From assembly GCA_964439625.1 (NCBI GenBank), contig CAYTPI010000007.1, forward strand, positions 122,694 through 186,693: a stretch of DNA of 64,000 nt, given 5' to 3'. The notes under the pieces were generated by a model that was not told the origin of the DNA, did not search any database, and was given only the letters and a program-made list of their open reading frames with translations. The stretch is from CAYTPI01 sp964439625 (lineage in GTDB: Bacteria; Chloroflexota; Anaerolineae; Aggregatilineales; UBA3940). Made by a program: the position numbers and the translations under genes. This document shows, in pieces, positions 52,124 through 61,597 of the stretch. How positions within the stretch are numbered: the stretch's first letter is position 1; every line of letters starts with the position of its first letter.

Positions 52124-54789
52124 CCCGTTGTCTTCAAGCCCGCCGCAATACCATTGACTGTGCTCAAGGCTGCCCGTAGTGTCTCGCTGTATGCCGGATC
52201 GTCAATCTCCATCTGACGTAGTTTGCGCAGCAGTTCCACTTGAATGAAGTTCAATGGGTCTACGTATGGGTTGCGCCGGCTGACGGAGCGATCTAACCAT
52301 TTCACACGGCTTAGTAACCGCTCTTGTTCCGTCACTTGGCAGATTGCATTGGCGGCTAGCCTATGCTCCGCTGCGATCCGGCTGAAAAAACTATCGCGCA
52401 GATCACTATCTTCTACCAAGGATGCGTACAGCGCAGCAATCTCGATATCCGCCTTGGCTATGTCTAATTCAACGTTATCAATCAATGCTTGAAAGAATGG
52501 CCAGTCCGCATACATGGTCCGCAGCGTTTCTAACCCATTCTCTTGATTTATAATCTGCTGTAATCCTGTACCAACGCCATACCAACTGGGAATGATGGCT
52601 CGGCTTTGCATCCACGAGAAGACCCATGGAATGGCACGTATCGATGAGAAACCACCTTTACTACGCTTAGCAGGGCGCGAGCCAATATGTAGATAGTTCA
52701 ACTCATTAATCGGCGTTGCCTGCTGCCAGTAATCGATAAAACCGTCGCTTTCGTAAACAAAATCACGATAGGCGTCTTGCGCCATGTCTGAAATGATCTG
52801 CATCTGCTGTTTCCAGTCATCAGGTGCACTGGTGTCCGGTGGCATGGCTACAGTTAATAGAGTGGCGTGTAGTAGTTGATGCAGATGCCGGCGTGCAATA
52901 GACAGATTATTATAGCGATAGGCAATCACTTCACCTTGCTCTGTGATGCGAATCGGCCCGAGGACTGAAGATGATGGCTGCGAACGAATAGCGATATTCG
53001 TTGGCCCACCACCACGACCAATACTACCACCGCGACCATGAAACACTTCCAGCATAACACCATGACTCAAGCATATCTTGGCTAGTTTTTCCTGCGCTTT
53101 GAACAGACCCCAACGGGAAGCCATATAGCCGCCATCTTTTGAGCTGTCTGAATAACCAACCATGACCTGCTGGCGCATGCCCCGCGTCTCGAGATAGTTG
53201 CGATAGTAGGGCAAGCTAAACAGCGTTGACATGGTTTGCTCCGCTGCTTCTAGATCGCTGACGGTTTCAAACAATGGCACGATGTCAACTCGTTCAGTGA
53301 TGCCGACCTCAGAGGCGAACAACAACATCGTCAAGATATCACTCGGACGCTTACTCATCGAAGCGATGACACTATCGATACAGTGTGGGCCGAAGCCCTC
53401 GTGCGCTTGGGCGATCATACGCCAAGTGGCGATTACTTTGTTTGCCGTTAAGCCAAACCGCGGGTTGACGGGGAACAGTGGTCGCGTATTTTCTATCTCA
53501 CGCAACAACAAGGCTTGTTTCTTCTCTTCCGGGAGGTTGAGGTAGTCCGCAGCAATTCCGTAGTATTCAAATAGCTCATGCACTGCTTGCGCATTGTGCC
53601 CGGCATCGTCTCGAACTTCGAGCGGCATTAATTGCAGCCCAAAGAATTCAACCATACGGATGAGCCGCCTGAGTGTACCGTGGGCAACCCGGTAGCCCCG
53701 ATTACTCAACAGACTGTTTTGCACAAGGTAAAGGTCATCAAGTAAATCCTCGCGGGAGTGGTACACGTCCTGCTTGAGTTTATCTATGATGATGTCCATC
53801 ATTTGACGATATATCTCGCCTTGAAAGCATCCTGGATCAGGATTGTGCTCAGCGACGACTTCTTGCAGAGCAACAGATACTTCGACTTCATCAACCGATT
53901 GCGTTAAATGATCTCGCAAGTAGCGAATCTCTTTGAGGTATACGTCACGGGCGGCCTCACGAAGCACACCCAGTGTATCTAGTGTGACTTGTGGTGTAAC
54001 GTTCGGGTTACCATCGCGGTCGCCACCGATCCAAGAAGCGTATTGGATAATAGGCGGCAAGTTTGCCCAGTCTTCCTCCGGGAAGAATTCCTCTAGCGAG
54101 AAGCGCAGTTCCTCATCAACATGAACTAAGACCTCCATGATGACCGACGTCATAAAATAGATACCAAATTCAACTTCATCAGAGAGGGTTGGACGCGTGG
54201 CACGTGTTAGGCGAGTTTGCCACAACTCTTCAATCTCTTCGCTAATATCTCGATTTAGAGTCCGTACCTCAGTTGGGGTTGGAGCGTGACGGTTTCGCCG
54301 TCCCATCAGGCGGGCAATATGCCGTAGTTTGACGAGGTTCTCTTGGCGTTTCGCCTCGGTCGGGTGGGCTGTCAACACAAGGCGAATATGCGTCTTTTCC
54401 AAAATTTCTCGGATGTCGTTTGCACCTAAGCCGGCGTCGACTAATTCTGCCACCGAAGCGGTGATGGACTCTTTCAGGTTGCTATCCATCTCACGGCTGC
54501 GTAGCACACGTATTCGTTCTTGATCTTCCGCAATGTTGATTAACTGGAAGTAGGTACTGAACGCTTTAACTAGGATATTTTTCTGTGCTAGGCTGGCACT
54601 ACGAATAAGCGCCATTAGGTCATCTGCTGCACCAGGCTCACCGTTGCGTCGAGCTTTGGCTGTCTGCCGTACTTGTTCAACGAGGTTAAAAGCATCATCA
54701 CCATGCTGCTCTCGAATAATATGCCCTAGCGTCCCGGCGAGGAAACGAATATCCTGGCTAAGTTCACCCTGCTCGTTTGTGTCTGGCAT
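52120..54789 (-). CDS. ppc: phosphoenolpyruvate carboxylase
   Basis: An 889-residue bacterial-type PEP carboxylase, normal length. It carboxylates PEP to oxaloacetate with bicarbonate, feeding the TCA cycle. Key motifs are RLVLTAHPTEAKRQENLVKL (catalytic His), the glycine-rich LEVFHGRGGSIGRGGGPTNI, VMVGYSDSSKDGGYMASRW and the start of QPSSSVLGPIRITEQGEVIA. The C-terminus ends GIAAGLKTTG, close to the family's usual NG motif. GGGGGACGCT precedes the ATG. It is a single-gene unit and would be allosterically regulated, though sites are not read here. Confidence 0.95.
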   Translation of the reverse strand: MPDTNEQGELSQDIRFLAGTLGHIIREQHGDDAFNLVEQVRQTAKARRNGEPGAADDLMALIRSASLAQKNILVKAFSTYFQLINIAEDQERIRVLRSREMDSNLKESITASVAELVDAGLGANDIREILEKTHIRLVLTAHPTEAKRQENLVKLRHIARLMGRRNRHAPTPTEVRTLNRDISEEIEELWQTRLTRATRPTLSDEVEFGIYFMTSVIMEVLVHVDEELRFSLEEFFPEEDWANLPPIIQYASWIGGDRDGNPNVTPQVTLDTLGVLREAARDVYLKEIRYLRDHLTQSVDEVEVSVALQEVVAEHNPDPGCFQGEIYRQMMDIIIDKLKQDVYHSREDLLDDLYLVQNSLLSNRGYRVAHGTLRRLIRMVEFFGLQLMPLEVRDDAGHNAQAVHELFEYYGIAADYLNLPEEKKQALLLREIENTRPLFPVNPRFGLTANKVIATWRMIAQAHEGFGPHCIDSVIASMSKRPSDILTMLLFASEVGITERVDIVPLFETVSDLEAAEQTMSTLFSLPYYRNYLETRGMRQQVMVGYSDSSKDGGYMASRWGLFKAQEKLAKICLSHGVMLEVFHGRGGSIGRGGGPTNIAIRSQPSSSVLGPIRITEQGEVIAYRYNNLSIARRHLHQLLHATLLTVAMPPDTSAPDDWKQQMQIISDMAQDAYRDFVYESDGFIDYWQQATPINELNYLHIGSRPAKRSKGGFSSIRAIPWVFSWMQSRAIIPSWYGVGTGLQQIINQENGLETLRTMYADWPFFQALIDNVELDIAKADIEIAALYASLVEDSDLRDSFFSRIAAEHRLAANAICQVTEQERLLSRVKWLDRSVSRRNPYVDPLNFIQVELLRKLRQMEIDDPAYSETLRAALSTVNGIAAGLKTTG

Positions 54790-54940
54790 AGCGTCCCCCT
54801 AGAAGAAGTTAAGTAGATCGATTGATGAAGCGGCGTCTTGCGAAAAAAACCAATTGCGTTGCAACACAGCTACTTTCTGAACATCATTATATCGTTGGCA
54901 TTTGCTCAATATCTAACCACCACATCTGAAAGGAACAACC

Positions 54941-55855
54941 GTGCACGACCTACCGTTTGATAAGCCCGGGCATTTTTGGAAGGGAAACCTGCACACACAT
55001 TCAACTAAATCTGATGGCGCGCTCTCGCCAGAAGCTGTTTGTCGTTACTATGAGGCCCTTGGCTATGATTTCATCTCCTTGACTGATCATTTCCTTATAC
55101 GCTATGGCTTCCCGATCACAGACACAACGCCCTTCCGCCATGATCACTTTACAACTATTCTTGGTGCCGAGCTTCACACCGGTGAAACCGAATTCGGTGG
55201 CATGTGGCATATCTTAGCCAACGGCCTTCCCCTTGGCTTCGACTCAACACCCCCAGATGAAACTGGGCCAGAACTCGCGGCACGTGCCATCAAAGCAGGA
55301 GCCTTTGTCTCAGTTGCACACCCAAGCTGGTACAGCCTGTCAGTTGAAGACATTGCCAGCCTTGAACATGCGCATGCCATCGAGGTATTCAACGGCACCT
55401 CGCATGATCACAATGACCGTGTATGGAGCATGGACATTGCTCAATTGATGCTGTGTAAAGGATATCGTTTCACACTGTGTGCTACTGATGATGCTCATTT
55501 CCCCAGCCGAAAATACGATGTTGGGCTAGGTTGGGTGCACGTCAAAGCAGAAGCTAATGATCCTGAGATGCTGGTTGAAGCCCTAAAAGCGGGACACTAC
55601 TATTCAAGCACTGGCCCACAAATTTTTGATATCCAGGTGAGTCAGGGCAGCAACATCAAAGTGGAGTGCTCACCTGCTGATCGTATCTTTCTGGTAGGGC
55701 GAGGGGCCACCGCCGTTAGTTCTTATGGCCCAGGGCTTCGCTCAGCTACATTGAGCCTGAGTCAATTCCGTGAGCATCAATGGGTTATGGTGATAGTTCG
55801 GGATCAGGCGGGGAATCGAGCTTGGTCGAACCCGATTTGGTTGGATTTAGTTTAA
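54941..55855 (+). CDS. PHP-domain phosphoesterase
   Basis: A 304-residue protein starting at GTG with AAGGA upstream. The PHP metal ligands are visible: KGNLHTHSTKSDGALSPEA (HxH and the Asp), ISLTDHFLIRYG, SVAHPSWYSLS and ATDDAHFPSRK. The C-terminal about 70 residues form a beta-rich tail. PHP enzymes hydrolyse phosphoester bonds with three metal ions; relatives include histidinol phosphatase and nucleotide phosphodiesterases. The substrate is unknown. Its 3' end overlaps the opposed transporter gene by 71 bases. Confidence 0.85.
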   Translation: MHDLPFDKPGHFWKGNLHTHSTKSDGALSPEAVCRYYEALGYDFISLTDHFLIRYGFPITDTTPFRHDHFTTILGAELHTGETEFGGMWHILANGLPLGFDSTPPDETGPELAARAIKAGAFVSVAHPSWYSLSVEDIASLEHAHAIEVFNGTSHDHNDRVWSMDIAQLMLCKGYRFTLCATDDAHFPSRKYDVGLGWVHVKAEANDPEMLVEALKAGHYYSSTGPQIFDIQVSQGSNIKVECSPADRIFLVGRGATAVSSYGPGLRSATLSLSQFREHQWVMVIVRDQAGNRAWSNPIWLDLV

Positions 55856-56711
55856 TCTCACCGACTAAGGTTCCTAGCAGAATCAAGGTGCATCCAGCAA
55901 TCTCTGACGGGAGCAGGCGGTTACCCGCAAATGCGAAACCGAACATGGCAACAATTACCGGCTGAACAGCAAAGATCAAAGCCACCTGCGTTGAATTCGT
56001 ATACTGTTGAGCCAATACTTGCAGACTCAATACCAAGGCAGTGGCCACCACACTGAGATAGATAATTGCACGCCACGCTGATCCAGGCAAGGTCAGCGTA
56101 GGCTCTTCAAACAAAAATGCGGCAGGCGTTGACACAACAGCTACCACAATAATTTGCAGCACAGATAGTGTAATTGCATCCATATCTTCATGCACAAATC
56201 GGTCAATCACAACGATATGTAGCGCATATAAAATGGCTGTACCCAGCGTCAATATATCGCCAAGAAGAATATTCGATCCATTTTGGGCGAAGGTGGATCG
56301 ATCAAGGGTGAGCATGGCAAAGCCGACGACCGCTAAACCGAGACCAATTGCTGCATTCAGCGGTGGTCGCTGCTTCAAGATAATTAATGCTAACAGCGGT
56401 ACGATAGCGACATTTAACCCGGTGATGAAACCAGACCGGCTGACCGTCGTAAACTGCAAGCCAATTGTTTGTAACGCGATACCACCAAACAGCACCATCC
56501 CGACGACTACCCCACTACCGATTTGCTGACGGGTTAGCTTAAGCAAGCGCTTGTGGAACATTACCACAAGGATTACTGTGGCTAAAACAAAGCGAATCGC
56601 GATTAATGTGACAGGAGGCACCTCATCAATGGCATTCTGCACGACTAAGAAAGTTGATGCCCAAATTGTAACAACAGTCAATAAAAGGAAATTAGCGATC
56701 CAAACAGACAT
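55785..56711 (-). CDS. EamA-family (DMT) transporter
   Basis: A 308-residue membrane protein with ten helices in two EamA repeats. Repeat one has VTIWASTFLVVQNAIDEVPP followed by ALIAIRF-type sequence (LIAIRFVLATVILVV), and repeat two ends with VQPVIVAMFGFAFAGNRLLP. The Met at 56711 (MSVWIANFLL) has GAAAGG upstream; the frame extends further to 56762, but that part is not conserved-looking. It is a second DMT transporter beside the one at 17056. The substrate is unknown. Confidence 0.85.
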   Translation of the reverse strand: MSVWIANFLLLTVVTIWASTFLVVQNAIDEVPPVTLIAIRFVLATVILVVMFHKRLLKLTRQQIGSGVVVGMVLFGGIALQTIGLQFTTVSRSGFITGLNVAIVPLLALIILKQRPPLNAAIGLGLAVVGFAMLTLDRSTFAQNGSNILLGDILTLGTAILYALHIVVIDRFVHEDMDAITLSVLQIIVVAVVSTPAAFLFEEPTLTLPGSAWRAIIYLSVVATALVLSLQVLAQQYTNSTQVALIFAVQPVIVAMFGFAFAGNRLLPSEIAGCTLILLGTLVGEIKLNPTKSGSTKLDSPPDPELSP

Positions 56712-56785
56712 AAAATGCCTTTCAGCAAAGAAATAACCTACCCGAATCAATAAGCAGGACATTAGTCATGGCAATTGGCGTGAAG

Positions 56786-56808
56786 TATAATCGCCTTGAA
56801 GCTTCAAG
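56786..56808 (+). promoter_or_regulatory. sucA promoter region with a perfect 14-bp palindrome
   Basis: A TATAAT box (56786-56791) is followed directly by CTTGAAGCTTCAAG (56795-56808), a perfect palindrome covering the expected transcription start. A TTAGTC hexamer 18 bases upstream of the -10 could be a poor -35. The palindrome is a candidate operator for a dimeric repressor of the sucAB operon. Confidence 0.45.
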
Positions 56809-56831
56809 CGTAACTTAGCAAAGTGAATGTA

Positions 56832-59654
56832 ATGGACTTATCACAATTCTTCCACGGGCCAAACGCTGGCTATCTACTTGAGTTGTATGAAAAATACCAA
56901 GCAGACCCGACACAGTTTGATTCGGAAACGCAGATGGCGTTTCAACAGTTGGGGCCATTTTTGCTAGAAGAAAATGGCAGTAGTAACGGCGGACAACCAA
57001 CGGCAGCTTTGGCAGTCTCGCCAGATGACGCTCGGCAGGTAGCGTTAGCCGGTATTAACAATGTTATGGGAGCCGTCAATTATGCACAGGCAATCCGCGA
57101 GTACGGGCACCTCGCCGCGGATATTAATCCATTAGGGTTCGAACGCCCGGGTGACCCAGAATTACGACCAGAGGCCCACGGCATCACCGAAGACATCTTG
57201 AAAGCATTACCAGGGAGCATCGTCGGCGGGCCGCTAGCCAATCAATTTGAGACCGCATACGAGGCAATCGAAGCGTTGAAGATTTCCTACATGGGGTACT
57301 TAGGCTATGATAATGACCACATCCGAATTCCTGAAGAGCGAAATTTCATCCGTGACGCAGCAGAGTCGCGTATGTATAGCATTGAGGTGGCCCCGGTAGA
57401 CGAGGTTCAAATCCTTGATCGTCTCACAGAGATAGAAGCCTTCGAGGATTTCCTACAAACAACTTTCCCAACCAAGTATCGTTTCTCGATTGAGGGGCTA
57501 GATACAATGGTGCTCATTCTCGACAAAGTCATCAAAGGGTCGCACTTTCGCGAATTCCACAATGTTCTGATCGGAGTCGCTCACCGAGGCCGCTTAAATA
57601 TTATGACACATGTGTTGGAACGTCCCGTTGAGCAGATTCTTGCTGAGTTCGTCGATGATGTCCGCCCAAGTGAGATGGAAATTAAAGTCGGCTGGACGGG
57701 CGATGTCAAATATCATCGCGGTGAATATCGCCGTATTGAGCAAGATGGACACAGCTTGGAGATTGCCATTCCCCCTAACCCCAGCCACCTTGAGGCTGTT
57801 AACCCAGTTGCCATGGGGATGGCCCGCGCAGCAGGTACTCGAGCCGACCAACCCGGTGCACCGCAGTTCGAAGGGTCCTCATCATTGACCATTCTCATCC
57901 ATGGTGATGCTGCGTTCCCCGGCCAAGGTATCGTCGCTGAAACATTTAACTTGTCACAGTTGCCTGGCTATTGGACGGGTGGCACCATACACATAATTGC
58001 GAACAATCAACTTGGCTTTACTACCCGTCCCATGCAGGGTCGCAGCACGCTTTATGCCAGTGACTTAGCCAAAGGGTTTAAGGTTCCCATTATTCACGTC
58101 AATGCAGATCACCCAGAAGCCTGTATTGAAGCAGCACGCATAGCATCAGAATATGTTAGTCGCTTTGGTAAGGACTTCGTGATTGACCTGATCGGCTACC
58201 GGCGTTATGGGCATAACGAGTTGGACGAACCACGTTTCACTCAGCCACTTATGTACGATGGTATGAAGAAACGTACCCGAGTTCGCCAACATTGGGCAGA
58301 GGAACTTGCAGAGCGAGGGGTGATTACCCTTGAACAAGCAGATGCCATGCTCGTAGATAAATTGGCAACCCTGCGTGAACAATTTAACTCGTTGGCTAAA
58401 GGTGATGATGCATTCGTTGACGACTCCATGCCGACAAAGCTTCCGCCAGCTAAGACCGCTGCCAGAACATCAACGAAGGTTCCGGCAGAACGTATCAAAG
58501 AAATTAGCCAATCACTGGGTTCTATCTGGGAGAATATGAGTTTACTGCGAAAGCAGCGAAGCTACTTGGATGATCGGCGCAGCTCTGTTGCATCTGGCGA
58601 GAAAGAAATTGTTTGGGCTACCGCAGAAGAAATGGCACTCGCCACTATTCTATCTGAGGGCATACCGATCCGCTTCACCGGGCAAGACGTAGAACGGGGT
58701 ACATTCAGCCATCGCCATGCCGTTCTGCGGGATTTAGAAACCGGAGAATTTGTGGTTCCGCTCCAAGTATTCGAACAAGCTAGAGCGTCATTTGAGATTC
58801 ACAATAGTCCGCTCTCTGAGGCATCAACGCTTGGGTTTGAATTCGGCTATAACGTACAAGAACCTTCTCGGCTGGTTATATGGGAGGCGCAGTATGGTGA
58901 CTTTATCAATAGCGCCCAAGTTGTTATTGATGAGTTCATTACCTCAACACGTGCGAAGTGGGGCCAAACGCCGTCACTCGTGATGCTGCTACCACATGGT
59001 TATGAAGGCGCTGGGCCAGATCATTCCAGCGGTCGGCTCGAACGTTTTCTGCAATTGGCAGCTAAAACGAACATTCGGATCGCCAACCCAACCCAACCTG
59101 ACCAGTACTATCATCTGCTGCGGCGCCAAGCAGCCACGCTGACCACTGATCCACTGCCGCTGGTTGTTATGACTCCGAAGAGTTTGCTGCGGCACCCTCT
59201 TGTGAAATCACCCCTGGCCGATCTAGCTGACGGAACATGGCAGCCTGTAATTGATGACCCAGAGGTGGATCATAACCAAGTAACCCGCTTAATCTTGTGC
59301 AGTGGCAAGTTCTACTATGATCTCATTCTCGATGCACAACGTAGTGAACGCCCGGATGTTGCTATTGTGCGTGTGGAGCAGTTATATCCCTTCCCGGTTG
59401 ATGAACTCTTGAATGTTCTCAAGAAATACCCTAATCTGAAGGACCTGGTGTGGGTTCAAGAAGAGCCTAAAAATATGGGCGCGTGGGATGCCCTCAACTG
59501 GCGGATTGAGCGGTTGGTTAACGAGCGACTGCCGCTGCATTATGTTGGTCGGCGCCGGACTTCTAGCCCGGCAGAAGGTTCACCAACCCTACACCGCACC
59601 AACCAAAAGACTATTATTGATTTCGCTTATTCGTGGCAACCTGACAATGCTTAA
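56832..59654 (+). CDS. sucA: 2-oxoglutarate dehydrogenase E1 component
   Basis: A 940-residue E1 subunit; it decarboxylates 2-oxoglutarate on thiamine diphosphate and passes the succinyl group to E2. The N-terminus (MDLSQFFHGPNAGYLLELYE) is the peripheral E2-binding type. Key motifs are HFREFHNVLIGVAHRGRLNI, IHGDAAFPGQGIVAETFNLS (Mg-ThDP) with GTIHIIANNQLGFTT, and MLLPHGYEGAGPDHSSGRLE near the C-terminus. GTG at 56823 is an alternative start. It is followed 13 bases later by the E2 gene. Presence implies a complete, probably oxygen-respiring, TCA cycle. Confidence 0.95.
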   Translation: MDLSQFFHGPNAGYLLELYEKYQADPTQFDSETQMAFQQLGPFLLEENGSSNGGQPTAALAVSPDDARQVALAGINNVMGAVNYAQAIREYGHLAADINPLGFERPGDPELRPEAHGITEDILKALPGSIVGGPLANQFETAYEAIEALKISYMGYLGYDNDHIRIPEERNFIRDAAESRMYSIEVAPVDEVQILDRLTEIEAFEDFLQTTFPTKYRFSIEGLDTMVLILDKVIKGSHFREFHNVLIGVAHRGRLNIMTHVLERPVEQILAEFVDDVRPSEMEIKVGWTGDVKYHRGEYRRIEQDGHSLEIAIPPNPSHLEAVNPVAMGMARAAGTRADQPGAPQFEGSSSLTILIHGDAAFPGQGIVAETFNLSQLPGYWTGGTIHIIANNQLGFTTRPMQGRSTLYASDLAKGFKVPIIHVNADHPEACIEAARIASEYVSRFGKDFVIDLIGYRRYGHNELDEPRFTQPLMYDGMKKRTRVRQHWAEELAERGVITLEQADAMLVDKLATLREQFNSLAKGDDAFVDDSMPTKLPPAKTAARTSTKVPAERIKEISQSLGSIWENMSLLRKQRSYLDDRRSSVASGEKEIVWATAEEMALATILSEGIPIRFTGQDVERGTFSHRHAVLRDLETGEFVVPLQVFEQARASFEIHNSPLSEASTLGFEFGYNVQEPSRLVIWEAQYGDFINSAQVVIDEFITSTRAKWGQTPSLVMLLPHGYEGAGPDHSSGRLERFLQLAAKTNIRIANPTQPDQYYHLLRRQAATLTTDPLPLVVMTPKSLLRHPLVKSPLADLADGTWQPVIDDPEVDHNQVTRLILCSGKFYYDLILDAQRSERPDVAIVRVEQLYPFPVDELLNVLKKYPNLKDLVWVQEEPKNMGAWDALNWRIERLVNERLPLHYVGRRRTSSPAEGSPTLHRTNQKTIIDFAYSWQPDNA

Positions 59655-59667
59655 AGGAAGATGTTCT

Positions 59668-60897
59668 ATGAATATTACCGTACCAGACCTCGGTGAATCT
59701 GTTGTTGAAGCAACGATTGCCGCATGGCTCAAAAAAGAAGGCGAGGCTGTTAAGGCTGGTGAGGCCGTCGTTGAACTAGAAACAGATAAAGTGAACCTTG
59801 AAGTCAGTGCCGAGAGCGACGGTGTTCTCGTCAAAATTGAGCGCAGCGAAGGTACTGACGTTACCGTTGGCGACGTGCTTGGTGTGCTCGATAGCAATGG
59901 ACAAGCACCAGCCGCTTCTATCCCTGAACCTGAAACGCAGGCTGAGCTTTCAGCTTCACTTGCACCAACTGAAAATGGCATGTCAGCAACACCTGTCGCC
60001 CGACGGATGGCAGCAGTCGAAAATATTGATATCTCACAGGTAGAGGCATCTGGAACCGGTGGCAAAGTCACTAAGGGTGATGTCGAGCGCTATCTTAAAC
60101 GGGGCAGCACCCCAATGCCTGAAGTACCAACACCACAAGTGGTACCTGCGGCGGCTAACTCAGGGTTACCTGCGGCACTGGCTAAGGTCTCCGAACAACG
60201 TGGTGAAGAACGCATCCGGATGTCTCGTAGACGCCAAACGATTGCTCGCCGTTTGCTGGAAGCCCAACAGACTGCTGCCATCTTAACGACTTTCAATGAA
60301 GTGGATATGTCCGCAGTAATGGAGTTCCGCACGCGACACAAAGCGGCATTCAAGGAACAACATGGTGTCAGCCTTGGTCTATCCTCCTTTTTTGTAAAGG
60401 CTACTGTCGGCGCCTTGAAGAAATTCCCTTACTTGAATGCAGAAATTCAAGATAAGGAAATTGTGTTAAAGCACTACTACGATATTGGCGCCGCAGTCGG
60501 TGCCGAAGAAGGGCTGGTGGTTCCCGTTTTACGTAATGCAGACCGGATGACCTTCGCTGAGATTGAAGCCAACGTTAAAGACTATGCCAAACGTGCCCAA
60601 ACTGGCGAGCTACAACTCAGTGAAATCCAAGGCGGAACATTTACCATTACTAATGGCGGCGTCTTCGGCTCGTTGATGAGCACTCCGATTCTCAACCCAC
60701 CACAAGTAGGTATTTTGGGTCTACATGGGATTAAAGATCGACCCGTTGTCGTCGACGGTGAAATCGTTGTTCGCCCGATGATGTACACAGCCCTCAGCTA
60801 TGATCACCGTATTGTGGATGGTCGTGAGGCGGTTCAGTTCCTCGTTGCTTTCAAAGAATACATCGAGGACATGGAAAAGCTCATGCTAGAGGCCTAG
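59668..60897 (+). CDS. sucB: 2-oxoglutarate dehydrogenase E2 (dihydrolipoamide succinyltransferase)
   Basis: A 409-residue E2. The lipoyl domain (1-75) has Lys41 in VVELETDKVNLEVSAESDGV. The peripheral-subunit-binding domain (about 108-147) reads ATPVARRMAAVENIDISQVE with ASGTGGKVTKGDV. The catalytic core ends with the acetyltransferase His in TALSYDHRIVDGREAVQFL. It moves succinyl from lipoamide to CoA in the cytoplasm. AAAGGAAG precedes the ATG. The E3 (lipoamide dehydrogenase) gene is not in this window. A strong terminator follows. Confidence 0.95.
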   Translation: MNITVPDLGESVVEATIAAWLKKEGEAVKAGEAVVELETDKVNLEVSAESDGVLVKIERSEGTDVTVGDVLGVLDSNGQAPAASIPEPETQAELSASLAPTENGMSATPVARRMAAVENIDISQVEASGTGGKVTKGDVERYLKRGSTPMPEVPTPQVVPAAANSGLPAALAKVSEQRGEERIRMSRRRQTIARRLLEAQQTAAILTTFNEVDMSAVMEFRTRHKAAFKEQHGVSLGLSSFFVKATVGALKKFPYLNAEIQDKEIVLKHYYDIGAAVGAEEGLVVPVLRNADRMTFAEIEANVKDYAKRAQTGELQLSEIQGGTFTITNGGVFGSLMSTPILNPPQVGILGLHGIKDRPVVVDGEIVVRPMMYTALSYDHRIVDGREAVQFLVAFKEYIEDMEKLMLEA

Positions 60898-60920
60898 ATC
60901 TTTATCGAACAAGATAAAGA

Positions 60921-60963
60921 GCAAACAGCGTGCTTGCTTTGTAAGGGCATGCTGTTTGCTTTT
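60921..60963. terminator. terminator between sucB and the HD gene
   Basis: GCAAACAGCGTGC (60921-60933) and GCATGCTGTTTGC (60947-60959) form a 13-bp stem with one G-U pair and a 13-base loop, followed by TTTT on the plus strand. It sits between convergent genes and probably stops both. Confidence 0.85.
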
Positions 60964-60985
60964 GCTCAGCAGCATCCTTCAATTC

Positions 60986-61585
60986 TCATCTTGTGTATAC
61001 ATCTTGGTATGGCATAATATTGAACGGGATACCAATCTCTTTTTCCCACATATCCACTTTCTCCCGCGCCCGGAGACCATCGACATCAAAAAAGGGGGCG
61101 ACAATTTCAACAGTCACGCCATTTTCGTTGCCATCCCACGCCACAACAACTACAGTCTGTGTATGCGAATAATCTAAGCCATCAGCGATGCGCACCAATG
61201 CAGAGATTATCAGGGCAATTTTTTGCTGGTCTGCGTCAAGATGTTGCAAACTTGGGCTTTTCTCCTTGCGTTCTGGTTTCCAACGTTTGCGGTGAAACGC
61301 TGTTGCAGCCGCAATAATGTAGCGATCTTCATTAGAGATGTCAGTCAAGGAATGCTCTAAGATGATGGCCTCACCCCGTGTATGATGCTTCTTGCGTCCA
61401 CCTGCCATTGCAACGTTGTGCAACACACCGGCTGTAAAAGCAACCATTCCATAATGCTCATCGAGCTGATGTACGGCCTCAGTCGCCTGAAATAAGACCC
61501 CTGACAGCTGACCAACTTGGCGAGCATGTAGCATACCAACATCATAACGTTCACATAAGCGACTAAGCGTTATCTCTTCGTGCAT
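60986..61585 (-). CDS. HD-domain protein resembling the Ppx/GppA C-terminal domain
   Basis: A 199-residue protein matching the HD-like C-terminal region of exopolyphosphatases (Ppx/GppA) with no catalytic N-terminal half. It has FTAGVLHNVAMAGGRKKHHT, ATAFHRKRWKPE and ALVRIADGLDYSHTQTV, the usual helix-histidine layout, though the HD pair reads HN. The end is beta-rich (GVTVEIVAPFFDVDG). In Ppx this domain helps substrate entry; alone it may act as a phosphohydrolase or a regulatory subunit. It is the last of four genes transcribed together from 63706. Confidence 0.72.
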   Translation of the reverse strand: MHEEITLSRLCERYDVGMLHARQVGQLSGVLFQATEAVHQLDEHYGMVAFTAGVLHNVAMAGGRKKHHTRGEAIILEHSLTDISNEDRYIIAAATAFHRKRWKPERKEKSPSLQHLDADQQKIALIISALVRIADGLDYSHTQTVVVVAWDGNENGVTVEIVAPFFDVDGLRAREKVDMWEKEIGIPFNIMPYQDVYTR

Positions 61586-61597
61586 ACGATGTTTAAT

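Noticed and set aside
60956..61177. A 73-codon plus-strand frame after sucB
   Set aside because: It lies across the terminator and inside the HD gene on the other strand, with no ribosome site.
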